The notes: generated from the letters alone by a model not told the origin. Counted from the first letter of the stretch, positions 27,902 through 37,517 are shown. The stretch is 64,000 bases of DNA from Rhodopseudomonas palustris (GCF_013415845.1 NZ_CP058907.1:2356001-2420000), one strand, 5' to 3'. Made by a program: numbers and translations.

Positions 27902-28875
27902 TGCCGAAGGCTGTAGTATGCCGCGAACTCGGCCCTCCCGAGTCGCTGCGGCTGGAAGAGATTGAACGCAAGGCATTGAAGCCCGGCGACGTGCGGATCG
28001 CGATCCGCGCTGCCGGCATCAACTTCCCCGACATCCTGATGTGCGCCGGCGAGTATCAGCTCAAGCCGGAGCTGCCGTTCATTCCTGGAATGGAGGCGGC
28101 CGGTGAGATCATCGAACTCGGAGCTGATGTGACCAGCGTCAAGCTCGGCGATCGGGTGATCGTCAAGCTGCGGTTCGGCGCCTATGCCGAAGAGGTGGTG
28201 GCTGCGGCCTTGCAGCTCACGCCGGCGCCGGCGAATTTCGATTTTGCCGAAGCTGCGACTTATCTGGCCGGCCACGGCACCGCCTGGCACGGGCTGGTCG
28301 AGCGCGGCCAGCTGCAGCCCGGCGAAGTTCTACTGGTGCACGGCGCCGGCGGCGGCGTTGGGCTCGCGGCGGTCGAGGTCGGCAAGTATCTCGGCGCCAC
28401 CGTGATAGCGGCGGCGTCGAGCGAAGAGAAGCTCGCGGTGGCGCGGCAGCGCGGAGCCGACCACGGCATCCTCTACGGCGCCGAGCCGTTCAAGGATGCG
28501 GTGAAGCGTATCACCGAGGGCCGCGGCGCCGACGTGGTGTTCGATCCGGTCGGCGGCCAGATCTTCGAAGACAGTGTGCGCTGTATCAATTGGGGCGCGC
28601 GGCTGCTGGTGGTCGGCTTTACCGGCGGCATCGGGCTCGCGCGCACCAACCTGATCCTGATGAAGGGCGCGAGCGTGATCGGCGTCCGTGCCGGCGAGGC
28701 GGTGCGGCGCGATCCAGCGCGCGGCGAGCAGCGCACCGCCAAGCTGCTCGAGCTCGCCGCCAAAGGCGTGCTTCGCCCCAACGTGTCGCATCGCTTGCCG
28801 CTGTCGCAATGGGCGCCGGCGATGCGTTTGCTGATCGACCGCAAGGCCATCGGCCGGGTCGCGCTGCTCCCGTAG
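27901..28875 (+). CDS. NADPH:quinone oxidoreductase family protein (MDR/zeta-crystallin)
   Basis: A 324-residue zinc-free medium-chain dehydrogenase. The GroES-like N-terminal domain (residues 1-120) has GINFPDILMCAGEYQ and PFIPGMEAAGEI; the Rossmann part has VLVHGAGGGVGLAAVEVGKYLGA. No zinc-binding cysteines are seen, as usual for quinone or enoyl reductases. It is translationally coupled to the isomerase gene before it and followed by MaoC and SDR genes, which suggests reduction of an enone or enoyl-CoA in the same pathway. Confidence 0.88.
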   Translation: MPKAVVCRELGPPESLRLEEIERKALKPGDVRIAIRAAGINFPDILMCAGEYQLKPELPFIPGMEAAGEIIELGADVTSVKLGDRVIVKLRFGAYAEEVVAAALQLTPAPANFDFAEAATYLAGHGTAWHGLVERGQLQPGEVLLVHGAGGGVGLAAVEVGKYLGATVIAAASSEEKLAVARQRGADHGILYGAEPFKDAVKRITEGRGADVVFDPVGGQIFEDSVRCINWGARLLVVGFTGGIGLARTNLILMKGASVIGVRAGEAVRRDPARGEQRTAKLLELAAKGVLRPNVSHRLPLSQWAPAMRLLIDRKAIGRVALLP

Positions 28876-28966
28876 CACGGAATTTCACGCGCCCGCGGCG
28901 AGCGAAGATTTCGCTTGGCGCGGGTTTCGCGATGTGGAATGTGCAGCGCGGAACAACGAGGTTGGA

Positions 28967-29434
28967 ATGAGCACTGAACTGGAACTCGACGCCTATATCA
29001 AGCTCGTCGGCACCGAGATCGGCGTGTCGGAATGGCATGTGCTCGATCAGAAGCGGATCGATCAGTTCGCCGATTGCACCGAGGATTGGCAGTACATCCA
29101 CGTCGATCCGGAGCGCGCCGCGCGCGAGACGCCGTTCGGCACCACGATCGCTCACGGCTTCCTGACGCTGTCGATGCTGAGCGTGTTCTCCTACGAGGCG
29201 ATGCCGAAGATCAAGGGCGTCACCATGGGCGTCAACTACGGCTTCGACCGGCTGCGCTTCATCTCGCCGGTGAAGGCGGGATCGCGCGTGCGCGGCCGCT
29301 TCATGCTGGCGGAAGCCACTCTGCGCAAGCCGGGCGAATTGTTGTCGCGTACCAGCGTCAACGTCGAAATCGAGGGTGAGAAGCGCTCGGCCCTCGTGGC
29401 TGACTGGCTCGGCCTGATCTACTTCGAACAATAA
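28967..29434 (+). CDS. MaoC-like enoyl-CoA hydratase
   Basis: A 155-residue hotdog-fold R-specific enoyl-CoA hydratase. The hydratase-2 signature is seen in FADCTEDWQYIHVDPERA (Asp and His active site) and GTTIAHGFLTLSML. It adds water to trans-2-enoyl-CoA. ATG 28967 gives a standard family start. It lies between the quinone-reductase gene and a peroxisomal-MFE-like SDR, a hydratase/dehydrogenase pair resembling a split multifunctional enzyme type 2 for beta-oxidation. Confidence 0.88.
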   Translation: MSTELELDAYIKLVGTEIGVSEWHVLDQKRIDQFADCTEDWQYIHVDPERAARETPFGTTIAHGFLTLSMLSVFSYEAMPKIKGVTMGVNYGFDRLRFISPVKAGSRVRGRFMLAEATLRKPGELLSRTSVNVEIEGEKRSALVADWLGLIYFEQ

Positions 29435-29453
29435 ATCCGGGGAAGCAATACAC

Positions 29454-30371
29454 ATGGCTATCAGGTTCGACGGACGCGTCGCCATCGTCACCGGCGCGGG
29501 CAACGGTCTCGGCCGCGCGCATGCGCTGGGTCTCGCGGCGCTCGGCGCCAAGGTGGTGGTGAACGATTTCGGCGGCGCGCGTGACGGCACCGGCGGTTCG
29601 ATGACCGCGGCCGAGACGGTGGTCGAAGAGATCAAGAAGGCCGGCGGCACTGCGATGGCCGACGGTGCCGACGTGTCGAACTACGAGCAGGTCCAGGAGA
29701 TGGTCGCGAGGGCGACCAAGGAGTGGGGCAGCGTCGACCTGCTGGTCGCCAACGCCGGCATCCTGCGCGACAAGTCGTTCGGCAAGATGGAGCTGAGCGA
29801 CTTCCAGAAGGTGATCGACGTGCATCTCGCCGGCACCTTCTACTGCTGCAAGGCGGTGTGGGACGGCATGAAGGAGCGCAACTACGGCCGCATCGTGCTG
29901 ACCACCTCGTCGTCGGGCATGTTCGGCAATTTCGGCCAGGCCAACTACGGTGCTGCGAAGGCCGGCATCGTCGGGCTGATGAACGTGCTGGCGCAGGAAG
30001 GCCGCAAGACCGACATCCGCGTCAACACCGTGTCGCCGACCGCCGCGACCCGCATGACCGAAGAGCTGCTGCCGCCGCAGGCGCTGCAACTGATGAAGCC
30101 GGAGGCGATTACGCCCGCGGTGCTGTTCCTGCTGAGCGACAACGCGCCGACCCGCACCACGCTCGGCGCCGGTGCCGGCTCGTTCGCGCAGATCAAGATC
30201 ATCGAGACCGAAGGCATCAACCTGCCGGAGTCCGAATGGACCCCCGACGCGATCGCCGCGCATTTCGCCGAGATCAGCGACGACTCCAAGGCCCAGGCGC
30301 TCGAAGGCGCGTTCCAGCAGACGCAGAAGTACGTGGCGCAGGCCGCCGCGCGCCTCGGCATCAAGATGTGA
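29454..30371 (+). CDS. SDR, (3R)-hydroxyacyl-CoA dehydrogenase type (MFE-2 N-domain-like)
   Basis: A 305-residue SDR resembling the dehydrogenase unit of peroxisomal multifunctional enzyme 2. It has TGAGNGLGRAHA, the family-specific VVNDFGGARDGTGGS insertion after the second strand, NAGILRDKSF, TSSSGMFGNFGQANYGAAKAG (Ser/Tyr/Lys), and a C-terminal extension. The family oxidises (3R)-hydroxyacyl-CoA with NAD+. It follows the MaoC hydratase by 19 bases, so the two likely act in sequence. A dispersed repeat follows the stop. Confidence 0.9.
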   Translation: MAIRFDGRVAIVTGAGNGLGRAHALGLAALGAKVVVNDFGGARDGTGGSMTAAETVVEEIKKAGGTAMADGADVSNYEQVQEMVARATKEWGSVDLLVANAGILRDKSFGKMELSDFQKVIDVHLAGTFYCCKAVWDGMKERNYGRIVLTTSSSGMFGNFGQANYGAAKAGIVGLMNVLAQEGRKTDIRVNTVSPTAATRMTEELLPPQALQLMKPEAITPAVLFLLSDNAPTRTTLGAGAGSFAQIKIIETEGINLPESEWTPDAIAAHFAEISDDSKAQALEGAFQQTQKYVAQAAARLGIKM

Positions 30372-30409
30372 GACCGTGCTGCGGCTCGGTCGAGTCGCAG
30401 AACAAATCC

Positions 30410-30515
30410 GGATTCCGGGTTCGCTCGCTGGCGCGAGCGCCCCGGAATGACGGAGCTGGGACAAGGTCTCTCCACGAGTCATTCCGGGTCACGCCGAAGG
30501 CGTGAACCCGGAATC
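30410..30515. repeat. Dispersed repeats, CATTCCGGGG family (two half elements)
   Basis: First module 30410-30451 (GGATTCCGGGTTCGC...GCGCCCCGGAATGAC), second module 30478-30515 (GTCATTCCGGGTCACGCC...GTGAACCCGGAAT), each a separate hairpin. Confidence 0.7.
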
Positions 30516-30574
30516 TCTACGCCGATCCCGGTTCGTGTATAAGCGCCGGATGATTTTCATCGCAGGCAGCCGTC

Positions 30575-31810
30575 GTGGCTGACATTCTCGACATCGACGC
30601 CGCCGTGATCGGCGCCGGCCCGGCTGGGCTGATGGCGGCCGAGCAGCTTGCGCGCGGCGGCCTGCGCGTCACCGTGTTCGACGGCATGGGCGCGCCGGCG
30701 CGGAAGCTTCTGCTGGCCGGCCGCGGCGGCCTCAATCTCACCCACAGCGAAGCCAAGCCGGACTTTCTGTCGCGCTATGGCGCGGCGCAGGCGCGGCTGG
30801 CCCCGGCGATCGAGGCGTTCGGGCCGCGGCAACTGCGTGCCTGGGCCGACGAACTGGAGCAGCCGACCTTTGTGGGCTCCAGCGGGCGGGTGTTTCCGGT
30901 CGCGATGAAGGCCTCGCCGCTGCTGCGCGCCTGGCTGCGCCGGCTGGATGCGCAGGGCGTGCAGCTTCGACTGAAGCATCGCTGGACCGGATGGGACGGC
31001 GAGGGAAGGCTGTTGGTCGACACGCCGGACGGATCGCGCGCCATCGCGGCGCGGGCGACGGTGCTGGCGCTCGGCGGCGCGAGCTGGCCGCGGCTCGGCT
31101 CGGATGGAAGCTGGCGCGGTTTGCTGGCTGCCAAGGGCATCACGATCGCGCCGCTGCGGCCGGCGAATTGCGGCTTCGTCGCAGAGTGGTCGGCGCTGTT
31201 CGCAGACAAGTATCAGGGCGCGCCGCTGAAGAATGTGGCGCTATCGTTCGGCACTCGCACCGTCCGCGGCGAGGCGGTGATCACCCGCGAAGGCATTGAA
31301 GGCGGCGCGATCTACGCGATCTCGGCACTGTTGCGCGACGCGATCCTGGCAGACGGCGATGCGAAGCTGTCGATCGCGCTTCGCCCCGATCTCACGGCAG
31401 ATGATCTCGCTGCGCGATTAGCAAAGCCGCAGGGCAAGCAGTCGCTGTCGACGTATTTGCGCAAAACGGCGGGGTTGCCACCGGCCGGCATCGGCCTGCT
31501 GCAGGAAGCAGCCCATGCATCGGGCCGCGCGTTGGCGACGCTGCCGCCCGATCAGCTCGCCGCGCTGATCAATGCCGTGCCAGTGCGCCTGGTCGGCACC
31601 GCACCGATCGAGAAGGCGATCTCGACCGCGGGCGGCATCGCGCTCGACGAAATCGACGCGAACTACATGCTGCATAAGCTACCCGGCGTCTTCGCCGCCG
31701 GCGAGATGCTCGACTGGGAAGCTCCGACCGGCGGCTATCTGCTCACCGCCTGTTTCGCCACCGGCGCCGAAGCAGGGCGAGGCGCGCTGCGCTGGCTGCA
31801 GCGGAGCTGA
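30575..31810 (+). CDS. BaiN/RdsA-family NAD(P)/FAD-dependent oxidoreductase
   Basis: A 411-residue flavoprotein of the HI0933/BaiN-like family. The FAD-binding motif is AAVIGAGPAGLMAAEQLARG at the start, then GRGGLNLTHSE, which is diagnostic of the family, VLALGGASWPRLGSDG, and the C-terminal LPGVFAAGEMLDWEAPTGGYLL. The best-known relative, BaiN, reduces bile-acid enones; most members are uncharacterised. The start is GTG 30575, just before the Rossmann strand. It ends six bases before the opposing small secreted-protein gene and has no operon partner. Confidence 0.85.
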   Translation: MADILDIDAAVIGAGPAGLMAAEQLARGGLRVTVFDGMGAPARKLLLAGRGGLNLTHSEAKPDFLSRYGAAQARLAPAIEAFGPRQLRAWADELEQPTFVGSSGRVFPVAMKASPLLRAWLRRLDAQGVQLRLKHRWTGWDGEGRLLVDTPDGSRAIAARATVLALGGASWPRLGSDGSWRGLLAAKGITIAPLRPANCGFVAEWSALFADKYQGAPLKNVALSFGTRTVRGEAVITREGIEGGAIYAISALLRDAILADGDAKLSIALRPDLTADDLAARLAKPQGKQSLSTYLRKTAGLPPAGIGLLQEAAHASGRALATLPPDQLAALINAVPVRLVGTAPIEKAISTAGGIALDEIDANYMLHKLPGVFAAGEMLDWEAPTGGYLLTACFATGAEAGRGALRWLQRS

Positions 31811-31816
31811 CGCTGC

Positions 31817-32128
31817 CTATTGCGTCACGACCGAAAGGCTTGCGACGGGGGACGACGCATCGCTGCGGCGGCTCGGGAACATCACCTTCGCGCAGGCAGC
31901 GCTGAGTTGGGTGCGCTTGGCGATCAGGCAGGCAGTGATGCGCGGCACGTTGGGGATCTCGGGGCGGCACAGCCGCATCACGTCGGGCCTGCAGGCGCGA
32001 CGCTCCTGCGGTGTGCCTTGCGCCGATGCCGGACTCGTCATCACGGTCGAGCACAGCGTCGCGGCCGCGACGAGGGAGGCGGCGGATAGTCTGGAGCGGC
32101 GGGCGAAGTCGTTAGCTGAAGCAGTCAT
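31817..32128 (-). CDS. Small secreted cysteine-containing protein (103 aa), paralog of 2520
   Basis: A 103-residue exported protein. The N-terminus is basic then hydrophobic (RRSRLSAASLVAAATLCSTV) with probable cleavage at ASAQG. The mature core has four cysteines in the pattern C-x7-C-x12-C-x11-C (ACRPDVMRLC, TACLIAKR, SAACAKVMF), matching the 2520-2849 protein position by position in the cysteines and in the CxPDxxRLC start. A periplasmic disulfide-bonded fold is likely. It starts 11 bases after the TetR stop, so it is probably in the TetR transcript and under the same palindrome. Confidence 0.75.
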   Translation of the reverse strand: MTASANDFARRSRLSAASLVAAATLCSTVMTSPASAQGTPQERRACRPDVMRLCRPEIPNVPRITACLIAKRTQLSAACAKVMFPSRRSDASSPVASLSVVTQ

Positions 32129-32139
32129 GGTCCAGTCCT

Positions 32140-32796
32140 TCACGAGGTGGGGGAATGCAGAAAGGTTGCGACGATGCTGCGCGCCAGCAGTGACGGCGCT
32201 TCGGCGGGGGCGATGTCCGGCGCGATCTCGTTCAGCAGCACCGGCACCGAATGCGGCTGATGCACCGAGTTGCTGAGCAGCAGGAAGAACAGCGCCGGAT
32301 GCTGTGTCCGCACCACGCCGCAATCGATGCCGGCCTGAACTAGGTCGCGGACCGACTGATAAGCCGGACGGGCGAGCCGATCGATCAGCAGCGCAGCGCG
32401 CTCCGGCGCTTCGGCGGCGTGCTGCGCGACGAACTGCCGGACTTCCGGATGGGCGATGCCGAACGCCACGAAGGTCTCGATCGCTTCACGCAGCCGGTCA
32501 TAGGCGGGGCGGTCGGTTTCGGCGGAGAGCCTGGTCATCACCGCCATGATCGGAGCGGCTTCCCGGGTCACGGCGTCGAGGCAGGCGAGCCACAGCGCGG
32601 CCTTGTCGCCGAAATGAATCCGGATCAGCCCGGTATCGACATCAGCGGCCTTGGCGATGCTGCGCAGATCCGCGCGCTCGAAGCCGAGCTCGGCGAAGGC
32701 GCGGGTCGCGGCGGTGAGCAGGGCGGCGCGGCCGCTCGGCGCCCCGGCGGGGCGGCGGCCGCGTGGACGATGGGGTAGGGGCGAAGCTGTTGTCAT
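32140..32796 (-). CDS. TetR-family transcriptional regulator
   Basis: A 218-residue TetR-type repressor. The helix-turn-helix lies at about 25-65 (ALLTAATRAFAELGFE, RADLRSIAKAADVDTGLIRIHFGDKAALW). The C-terminal ligand domain has the TetR_C-type helices ending LLLSNSVHQPHSVP. A 26-bp perfect palindrome lies directly before the ATG at 32796, strong evidence for self-regulation. The gene just downstream codes for the small secreted cysteine protein. No divergent gene is next to the operator, so other targets may be elsewhere. Confidence 0.88.
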   Translation of the reverse strand: MTTASPLPHRPRGRRPAGAPSGRAALLTAATRAFAELGFERADLRSIAKAADVDTGLIRIHFGDKAALWLACLDAVTREAAPIMAVMTRLSAETDRPAYDRLREAIETFVAFGIAHPEVRQFVAQHAAEAPERAALLIDRLARPAYQSVRDLVQAGIDCGVVRTQHPALFFLLLSNSVHQPHSVPVLLNEIAPDIAPAEAPSLLARSIVATFLHSPTS

Positions 32797-32797
32797 G

Positions 32798-32823
32798 TTT
32801 ATATCCACAATTGTGGATATAAA
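32798..32823. promoter_or_regulatory. Perfect 26-bp palindromic operator of the TetR gene
   Basis: Two adjoining 13-bp arms, TTTATATCCACAA and TTGTGGATATAAA, with no mismatch, ending one base before the TetR start codon. The length and symmetry fit binding of one or two TetR dimers. Confidence 0.8.
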
Positions 32824-32899
32824 CTCAGGCGCGCGCCGAGTCAATCCGCTCAGTCGGTGTGGTTATTAAATACCGTTCAAAGCTTCGGAAGAGGCCTTA

Positions 32900-34717
32900 T
32901 CAGGCGCTTTCGATCTCTTCGCGCAGCATTTCCAGCTCGAGCCAGCGATGCTCGGAGGCGTGCAGCTCGTCGTGAGCCTTGGCCATCGCGGCCGAGACCT
33001 TGTCGAACTTGGCGCGGTCGCGGGCGAACAGCTGCGGATCGTCGAGCTGCTTCTGCAGGTCGGCGATCTCGGCCTCCAGTTTGGCGATGGTCTTGGGCAG
33101 GGTTTCCAGCGCGTGCTTCTCGTTGAAGCTCAGCTTGCGCTTCGGCGCCGGCGCGGTGGCGGGCGAGGGAGCAGCCTTCGCGGCGGCCGGCTCGGTCGCG
33201 GCGGCCTTGGCCGGCTGCCGGCTCAGGTCGGCGCCGCGCTGCGCCAGCATGTCGGAATAGCCGCCGGCATATTCGATCCATTTGCCGCCGCCGTCCGGCG
33301 CGATCACCGAGGTGACGACCCGGTCGAGAAAGTCGCGGTCGTGGCTGATCAGGATCACCGTGCCGTCGTAGTCGCCGAGCATCTCCTCGAGCACGTCGAG
33401 GGTTTCGAGATCGAGGTCGTTGGTCGGCTCGTCGAGCACGAGCAGGTTCGACGGGTTGGCCAGCGAGCGCGCAAGCATCAGCCGACCGCGTTCGCCGCCG
33501 GATAGCGCTTCCAGCGGCGTGCGCGCCTGCTCTTGGGTGAACAGGAAGTCCTTCATGTAGCCGATCACATGGCGCGGCTTGCCGCCGACCATCACCTGGT
33601 CGCCGCGGCCGCCGGTCAGTGCGTCGGAGAGCGTCGATTTCGGATCCAAGCTGTCGCGGCTCTGGTCCAGCGTGGCGATCTCCAGATTGGTGCCGAGCCG
33701 CACCGTGCCGCTGTCGGGGGCAAGCGCGCCGGTCAGCAGGCTGATCAGCGTGGTCTTGCCGGCGCCGTTCGGGCCGACGATGCCGACGCGGTCGCCGCGA
33801 TTGATCCTTATCGAGAAGGCGTCAACGATCGGGCGCTCGCCCCAGGCCTTGCTGATCGACTTGGCTTCGATCACCAGCTTGCCGGACTTGTCGGCCTCGG
33901 CCGCGGCGAGCGAAGCCGCCCCGGTCGGTCCGCGATAGTCGCGGCGCTGGGCGCGCAGCTCGTGCAGGCCGGCGAGCCGCTTGACGTTGCGCTTGCGGCG
34001 GCCGGAGACGCCGTAGCGCAGCCAGTGCTCTTCCATCACGATCTTGCGGTCGAGCTTGTGCTGATCGCGCTCTTCCTCGGCCAGCACGTCGTCGCGCCAG
34101 CTTTCGAACTGCGAGAAGCCGCGGTCGATCTGGCGGATCACGCCGCGGTCGAGCCAGGCGGTGGCGCGCGACAGATTGGTGAGGAAGCGGCGGTCGTGGC
34201 TGATCATTACGATCGCGCATCTGCGCTGGGCGAGATCGTTTTCCAGCCATTCGATCGTCGTCAGGTCGAGATGGTTGGTCGGCTCGTCGAGCAGCAGGAT
34301 GTCGGGATCGGGTGCCAGAATCCGCGCCAGCGCCGCGCGACGGGCCTCGCCGCCGGACAGATGAGCGGGGTTCTCGTCGCCGTGCAGGCCGAGCTGTTCG
34401 AGCAGATAGGCGGCCTGATAGTGATCGTCGCCCGGCGCGAGCCCGGCCTCGACATAGGCCAGCGTGGTGGCGAAGCCGTCGAAATCCGGCTCCTGCGGCA
34501 GATAGCGCACGGTGGCGCCGGGCTGCACGAAGCGGCTGCCGCGATCGGGCTCGATCAGGCCGGCGACGATCTTGAGCAGCGTCGACTTGCCGGAGCCGTT
34601 GCGGCCGATCAGGCACAGCCGGTCGCCGGCGGAGACGGCGAGTTCGACGCCGTCGAACAGCGCGGCGCCGCCGAAGGTCAGCGCGATGTCTTTCAGTTGG
34701 ATCAGCGGCGGCGCCAT
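32900..34717 (-). CDS. ABC-F family ATPase (Uup-like)
   Basis: A 605-residue soluble protein with two ABC ATPase domains and no membrane segments. Domain 1 has the Walker A GRNGSGKST (near 40) and LSGGEARRAALARIL with LLLDEPTNHLDL; domain 2 has GPNGAGKTT and LSGGERGRLMLARSL with LVLDEPTNDLDLETL. The linker between them is charged, and the C-terminus is a coiled coil (about 540-605) after a Pro/Ala-rich stretch, which is the Uup arrangement. ABC-F proteins act on ribosomes in the E-site; Uup also binds branched DNA. It is followed by a DUF188 gene on the same side, in the upstream direction. Confidence 0.9.
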   Translation of the reverse strand: MAPPLIQLKDIALTFGGAALFDGVELAVSAGDRLCLIGRNGSGKSTLLKIVAGLIEPDRGSRFVQPGATVRYLPQEPDFDGFATTLAYVEAGLAPGDDHYQAAYLLEQLGLHGDENPAHLSGGEARRAALARILAPDPDILLLDEPTNHLDLTTIEWLENDLAQRRCAIVMISHDRRFLTNLSRATAWLDRGVIRQIDRGFSQFESWRDDVLAEEERDQHKLDRKIVMEEHWLRYGVSGRRKRNVKRLAGLHELRAQRRDYRGPTGAASLAAAEADKSGKLVIEAKSISKAWGERPIVDAFSIRINRGDRVGIVGPNGAGKTTLISLLTGALAPDSGTVRLGTNLEIATLDQSRDSLDPKSTLSDALTGGRGDQVMVGGKPRHVIGYMKDFLFTQEQARTPLEALSGGERGRLMLARSLANPSNLLVLDEPTNDLDLETLDVLEEMLGDYDGTVILISHDRDFLDRVVTSVIAPDGGGKWIEYAGGYSDMLAQRGADLSRQPAKAAATEPAAAKAAPSPATAPAPKRKLSFNEKHALETLPKTIAKLEAEIADLQKQLDDPQLFARDRAKFDKVSAAMAKAHDELHASEHRWLELEMLREEIESA

Positions 34718-34727
34718 ATTCGGTCCA

Positions 34728-35204
34728 TCAGGTCGGAGCGGCCCTGCGGCGCGCGATCCTGCGGATCGCGCTATCGAGCGCCGAGAGAAAGGTGGAGCGG
34801 TCGCGCGGCGAAAACGCGCGCGGGCCGCCGGTGATCTCGCCGGTCGAGCGCAGATCGGTCATCAGATTGCGCACCGCCAGCGTCATGCCGATCGACTCCT
34901 CGGTGAACGGCTTGCCGTTCGGAGCGATCGCGGTGGCTCCCGCTTTGACGCAGCGGCTCGCCAGCGGAATGTCCGCGGTGATGACGATATCGCCCGGTTT
35001 GATCCGCTCCGCAATCCAATCGTCGGCCGCATCCATGCCGGAACCGGCCGCGACGCGCTCGATCAGTGGATGCTGCGGCACCCGGATGAAGCCGCCTGCC
35101 ACCAACGTCACCGGAAGATGGTGACGCTCGGCCACCTTGTACACCTCGTCCTTCACCGGACAGGCGTCGGCGTCGACATAGATGCGGGTGAGGGCGTCGG
35201 TCAT
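34728..35204 (-). CDS. YaiI/YqxD family protein (DUF188)
   Basis: A 158-residue cytosolic protein of the UPF0178/YaiI family, with a PIN-related fold. It begins with [20 protein letters not shown], and contains [22 protein letters not shown], whose aspartates could bind metal as in nucleases of this fold. No activity is established for the family. Its stop is 10 bases from the ATG of the ABC-F gene on the same strand, so they are likely co-transcribed, with this gene first. ATG 35204 fits the family start. Confidence 0.85.
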   Translation of the reverse strand: MTDALTRIYVDADACPVKDEVYKVAERHHLPVTLVAGGFIRVPQHPLIERVAAGSGMDAADDWIAERIKPGDIVITADIPLASRCVKAGATAIAPNGKPFTEESIGMTLAVRNLMTDLRSTGEITGGPRAFSPRDRSTFLSALDSAIRRIARRRAAPT

Positions 35205-35307
35205 CGGGCGGTGTGCAGTCCTCTGGGAGCGGCCTTGCGTTGCCGGCGCAGTGGCGTAGCATCGCCGGCAACGATCGCCAACAAGATCGGGCAAACCGGG
35301 AGACACC

Positions 35308-36108
35308 ATGGCCGCACCGCTTGCGCCCTGGCGCGTCAGCGCCTTCAACACCGCCAAACAATCCGAAAACAAGATGCACGACGACACCGTGGCCCGCCGC
35401 TTCGGCTTCACCGGCGGCCTGGTGCCCGGGGTCGAGGTGATGGCCTATATGATGCATCTGCCCGTCGCCCTCTGGGGTCGGGACTTCCTGGAGCGGGGGC
35501 TGATCGAGGCGCGCTTCGTCAAGCCGGTGTACGATGGCGAGACCGCGACGGTGACCGGCGAGGAGCAGGGCGAGGCCATCACGCTCGCGGTCGAGAGCCG
35601 CGGCGAGCTCTGTGCCACCGGCAGCGCATCGCTACCGGTGCGGGCGCCAGCGGTTGATCTCGCAGCCTATCCGGAGACAGCCGCGGCGACGAACCGGCCG
35701 CCGGTCGGCGTGCAGTCGTTTCCGGAGGGGCACTGGTTCGGTACCGCGCCGGTGAATTGGGGCGGAGCGAAGCTGCGCGACTATCTCGACGAGATTCGCG
35801 AGACCGATCCGATCTATCGAAGCGATGATCTGATCCATCCCGGCACGCTGCAGCGGATCATGAACCGCGTGCTGGTCGACAATGTCGTGCTTGGGCCGTG
35901 GATCCATGTCGGATCGAAGATGCAGCTGCTCGCCGCGGCGCGCGGTGACGACGTGCTGACCGCGCGGGCCAAAGTGGTCGCCAACTACGACAAGAAGGGC
36001 CACCGCTTCGCCGAGTTCGACGCGCTGATCGTGGCGAATGGCGACCGGCCGGTGGCGCATTGTCACCACGTCGTGATCTTCGCACCGCGGCAGCGGGCGG
36101 CCGCGTAG
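35308..36108 (+). CDS. Hotdog-fold (MaoC-like) protein of unknown substrate
   Basis: A 266-residue protein with hotdog-like features: an N-terminal [22 protein letters not shown] helix after a histidine (His25), and [18 protein letters not shown] strands, typical of MaoC/FAS1-type dehydratases and thioesterases. The second half ([43 protein letters not shown]) looks like a second hotdog repeat. A GGGAGAC site precedes the ATG. It stands alone between DUF188 (divergent) and the solute-binding protein gene. Substrate unknown. Confidence 0.72.
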   Translation: MAAPLAPWRVSAFNTAKQSENKMHDDTVARRFGFTGGLVPGVEVMAYMMHLPVALWGRDFLERGLIEARFVKPVYDGETATVTGEEQGEAITLAVESRGELCATGSASLPVRAPAVDLAAYPETAAATNRPPVGVQSFPEGHWFGTAPVNWGGAKLRDYLDEIRETDPIYRSDDLIHPGTLQRIMNRVLVDNVVLGPWIHVGSKMQLLAAARGDDVLTARAKVVANYDKKGHRFAEFDALIVANGDRPVAHCHHVVIFAPRQRAAA

Positions 36109-36302
36109 CAGGCGCTTATTCCGCAAGGCGGGCGGCGGGCGACGTCATGCGACGTTCTGCCCCTCTCGCCTTGCGGGCGGGTGCGGCGACAATGCGTAGC
36201 GATGATCACGGCCAACAGGGAGGGCGGGGCACATCGATCCATGCGCAGGCGCCGGCGATACGGCCGAACTGATAACAAATCAAAAAATCATCCGGAGGAA
36301 AC

Positions 36303-37517
36303 ATGACACTCGTTCAACGGGCGGCAGCGATGATGCTGGCCGCGCCGCTGCTGCTCGGGGCACCCGCCTTCGCGCAGCAACAGGCCCCGCTCAAGATCGG
36401 TCTGCTCGGCGACTTCCAGTCGGTGTATTCCGACATCGGCGGCCAGGGCAATGTCGAAGCCGCCAAGATGGCGATCGAGGAGATGGGCGGCACGATGTTC
36501 GGCAAGCCGATCGAGTTCATCTCGGCGGACGTGCAGAACAAGCCCGACATCGCCGCGTCGCTGGCGCGCAAATGGTACGAGAATGAAAACGTCGACATGA
36601 TCGTCGATCTGCCGACCTCGGCCACCGCGCTCGCCGCGATGGAGATGTCGAAGAAGTTCGAGAAGATCATGATCGTCACCGACGCGGCGTCGTCGGACAT
36701 CACCGGCAAATCGTGCTCGCCCTACACCGCGCACTGGACCTACGACACCTATTCCAACGCCCACACCGTCGGCTCGGCGATCGTGAAGAACGGCGGCGAC
36801 ACCTGGTTCTTCATCACCGCGGACTATCTGTTCGGCCACTCGATCGAACGCGACACTGGCGAGGTGGTGAAAGCGGCGGGCGGCAAGGTGCTCGGTAGCG
36901 CGCGGCATCCCTTCAACAACGCCGACTTCTCGTCGTTCCTGCTGCAGGCGCAGTCGTCGAAGGCCAAGATCATCGGCATGGCCAATGGCGGTGGCGACAC
37001 CATCAACACCATCAAGCAGGCGGCTGAATTCGGCATCGTCACCGGCGGCCAGAAGCTCGCCGGCATCGTGATGTTCATCTCCGACATCCACAGCCTGGGG
37101 CTGAAGATGGCCAACGGCCTGATCATCACCGAGGCGTATTATTGGGACCTCAACGACCGCACCCGCGCGTTCGGCAAGAAGTTTTACGAGCGCACCAAGC
37201 GGATGCCGACGATGAACCAGGCCGCGACCTACAGCGCGACGTTGCATTACCTGAAGGCGGTGAAGGCGGCGAACAGCAAGGACACCAAGACGGTGCTGGC
37301 GAAGATGCGAGAACTGCCGGTGCGCGACGCCTTCACCGACAACGGCTTCCTGCGCGAAGACGGCCGCATGGTGCACTCGATGTTCCTGTTCGAGGTCAAG
37401 AAGCCGGAGGAATCCAAGGCGCCATGGGACTACTACAAGGTCCTCGCCGAAGTCCCCGGCGACCAGGCCTTCCGCCCCCTGAAAGACGGCGGTTGCCCGC
37501 TGGTGAAGACGGAGTAG
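36303..37517 (+). CDS. ABC transporter periplasmic substrate-binding protein (Leu/Ile/Val type)
   Basis: A 404-residue periplasmic type I binding protein. The signal peptide is MTLVQRAAAMMLAAPLLL with cleavage after AFAQ. The mature chain begins KIGLLGDFQSVYSDIGGQG, which is typical of branched-chain amino acid/amide-binding proteins, and has VDMIVDLPTSATALAAMEM and WFFITADYLFGHSIERD. GGAGGA precedes the ATG at good spacing. The permease and ATPase genes are missing nearby, so it is an orphan subunit. A neighbouring CoxL-like gene on the opposite strand may share a pathway; ligand unknown. Confidence 0.9.
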   Translation: MTLVQRAAAMMLAAPLLLGAPAFAQQQAPLKIGLLGDFQSVYSDIGGQGNVEAAKMAIEEMGGTMFGKPIEFISADVQNKPDIAASLARKWYENENVDMIVDLPTSATALAAMEMSKKFEKIMIVTDAASSDITGKSCSPYTAHWTYDTYSNAHTVGSAIVKNGGDTWFFITADYLFGHSIERDTGEVVKAAGGKVLGSARHPFNNADFSSFLLQAQSSKAKIIGMANGGGDTINTIKQAAEFGIVTGGQKLAGIVMFISDIHSLGLKMANGLIITEAYYWDLNDRTRAFGKKFYERTKRMPTMNQAATYSATLHYLKAVKAANSKDTKTVLAKMRELPVRDAFTDNGFLREDGRMVHSMFLFEVKKPEESKAPWDYYKVLAEVPGDQAFRPLKDGGCPLVKTE

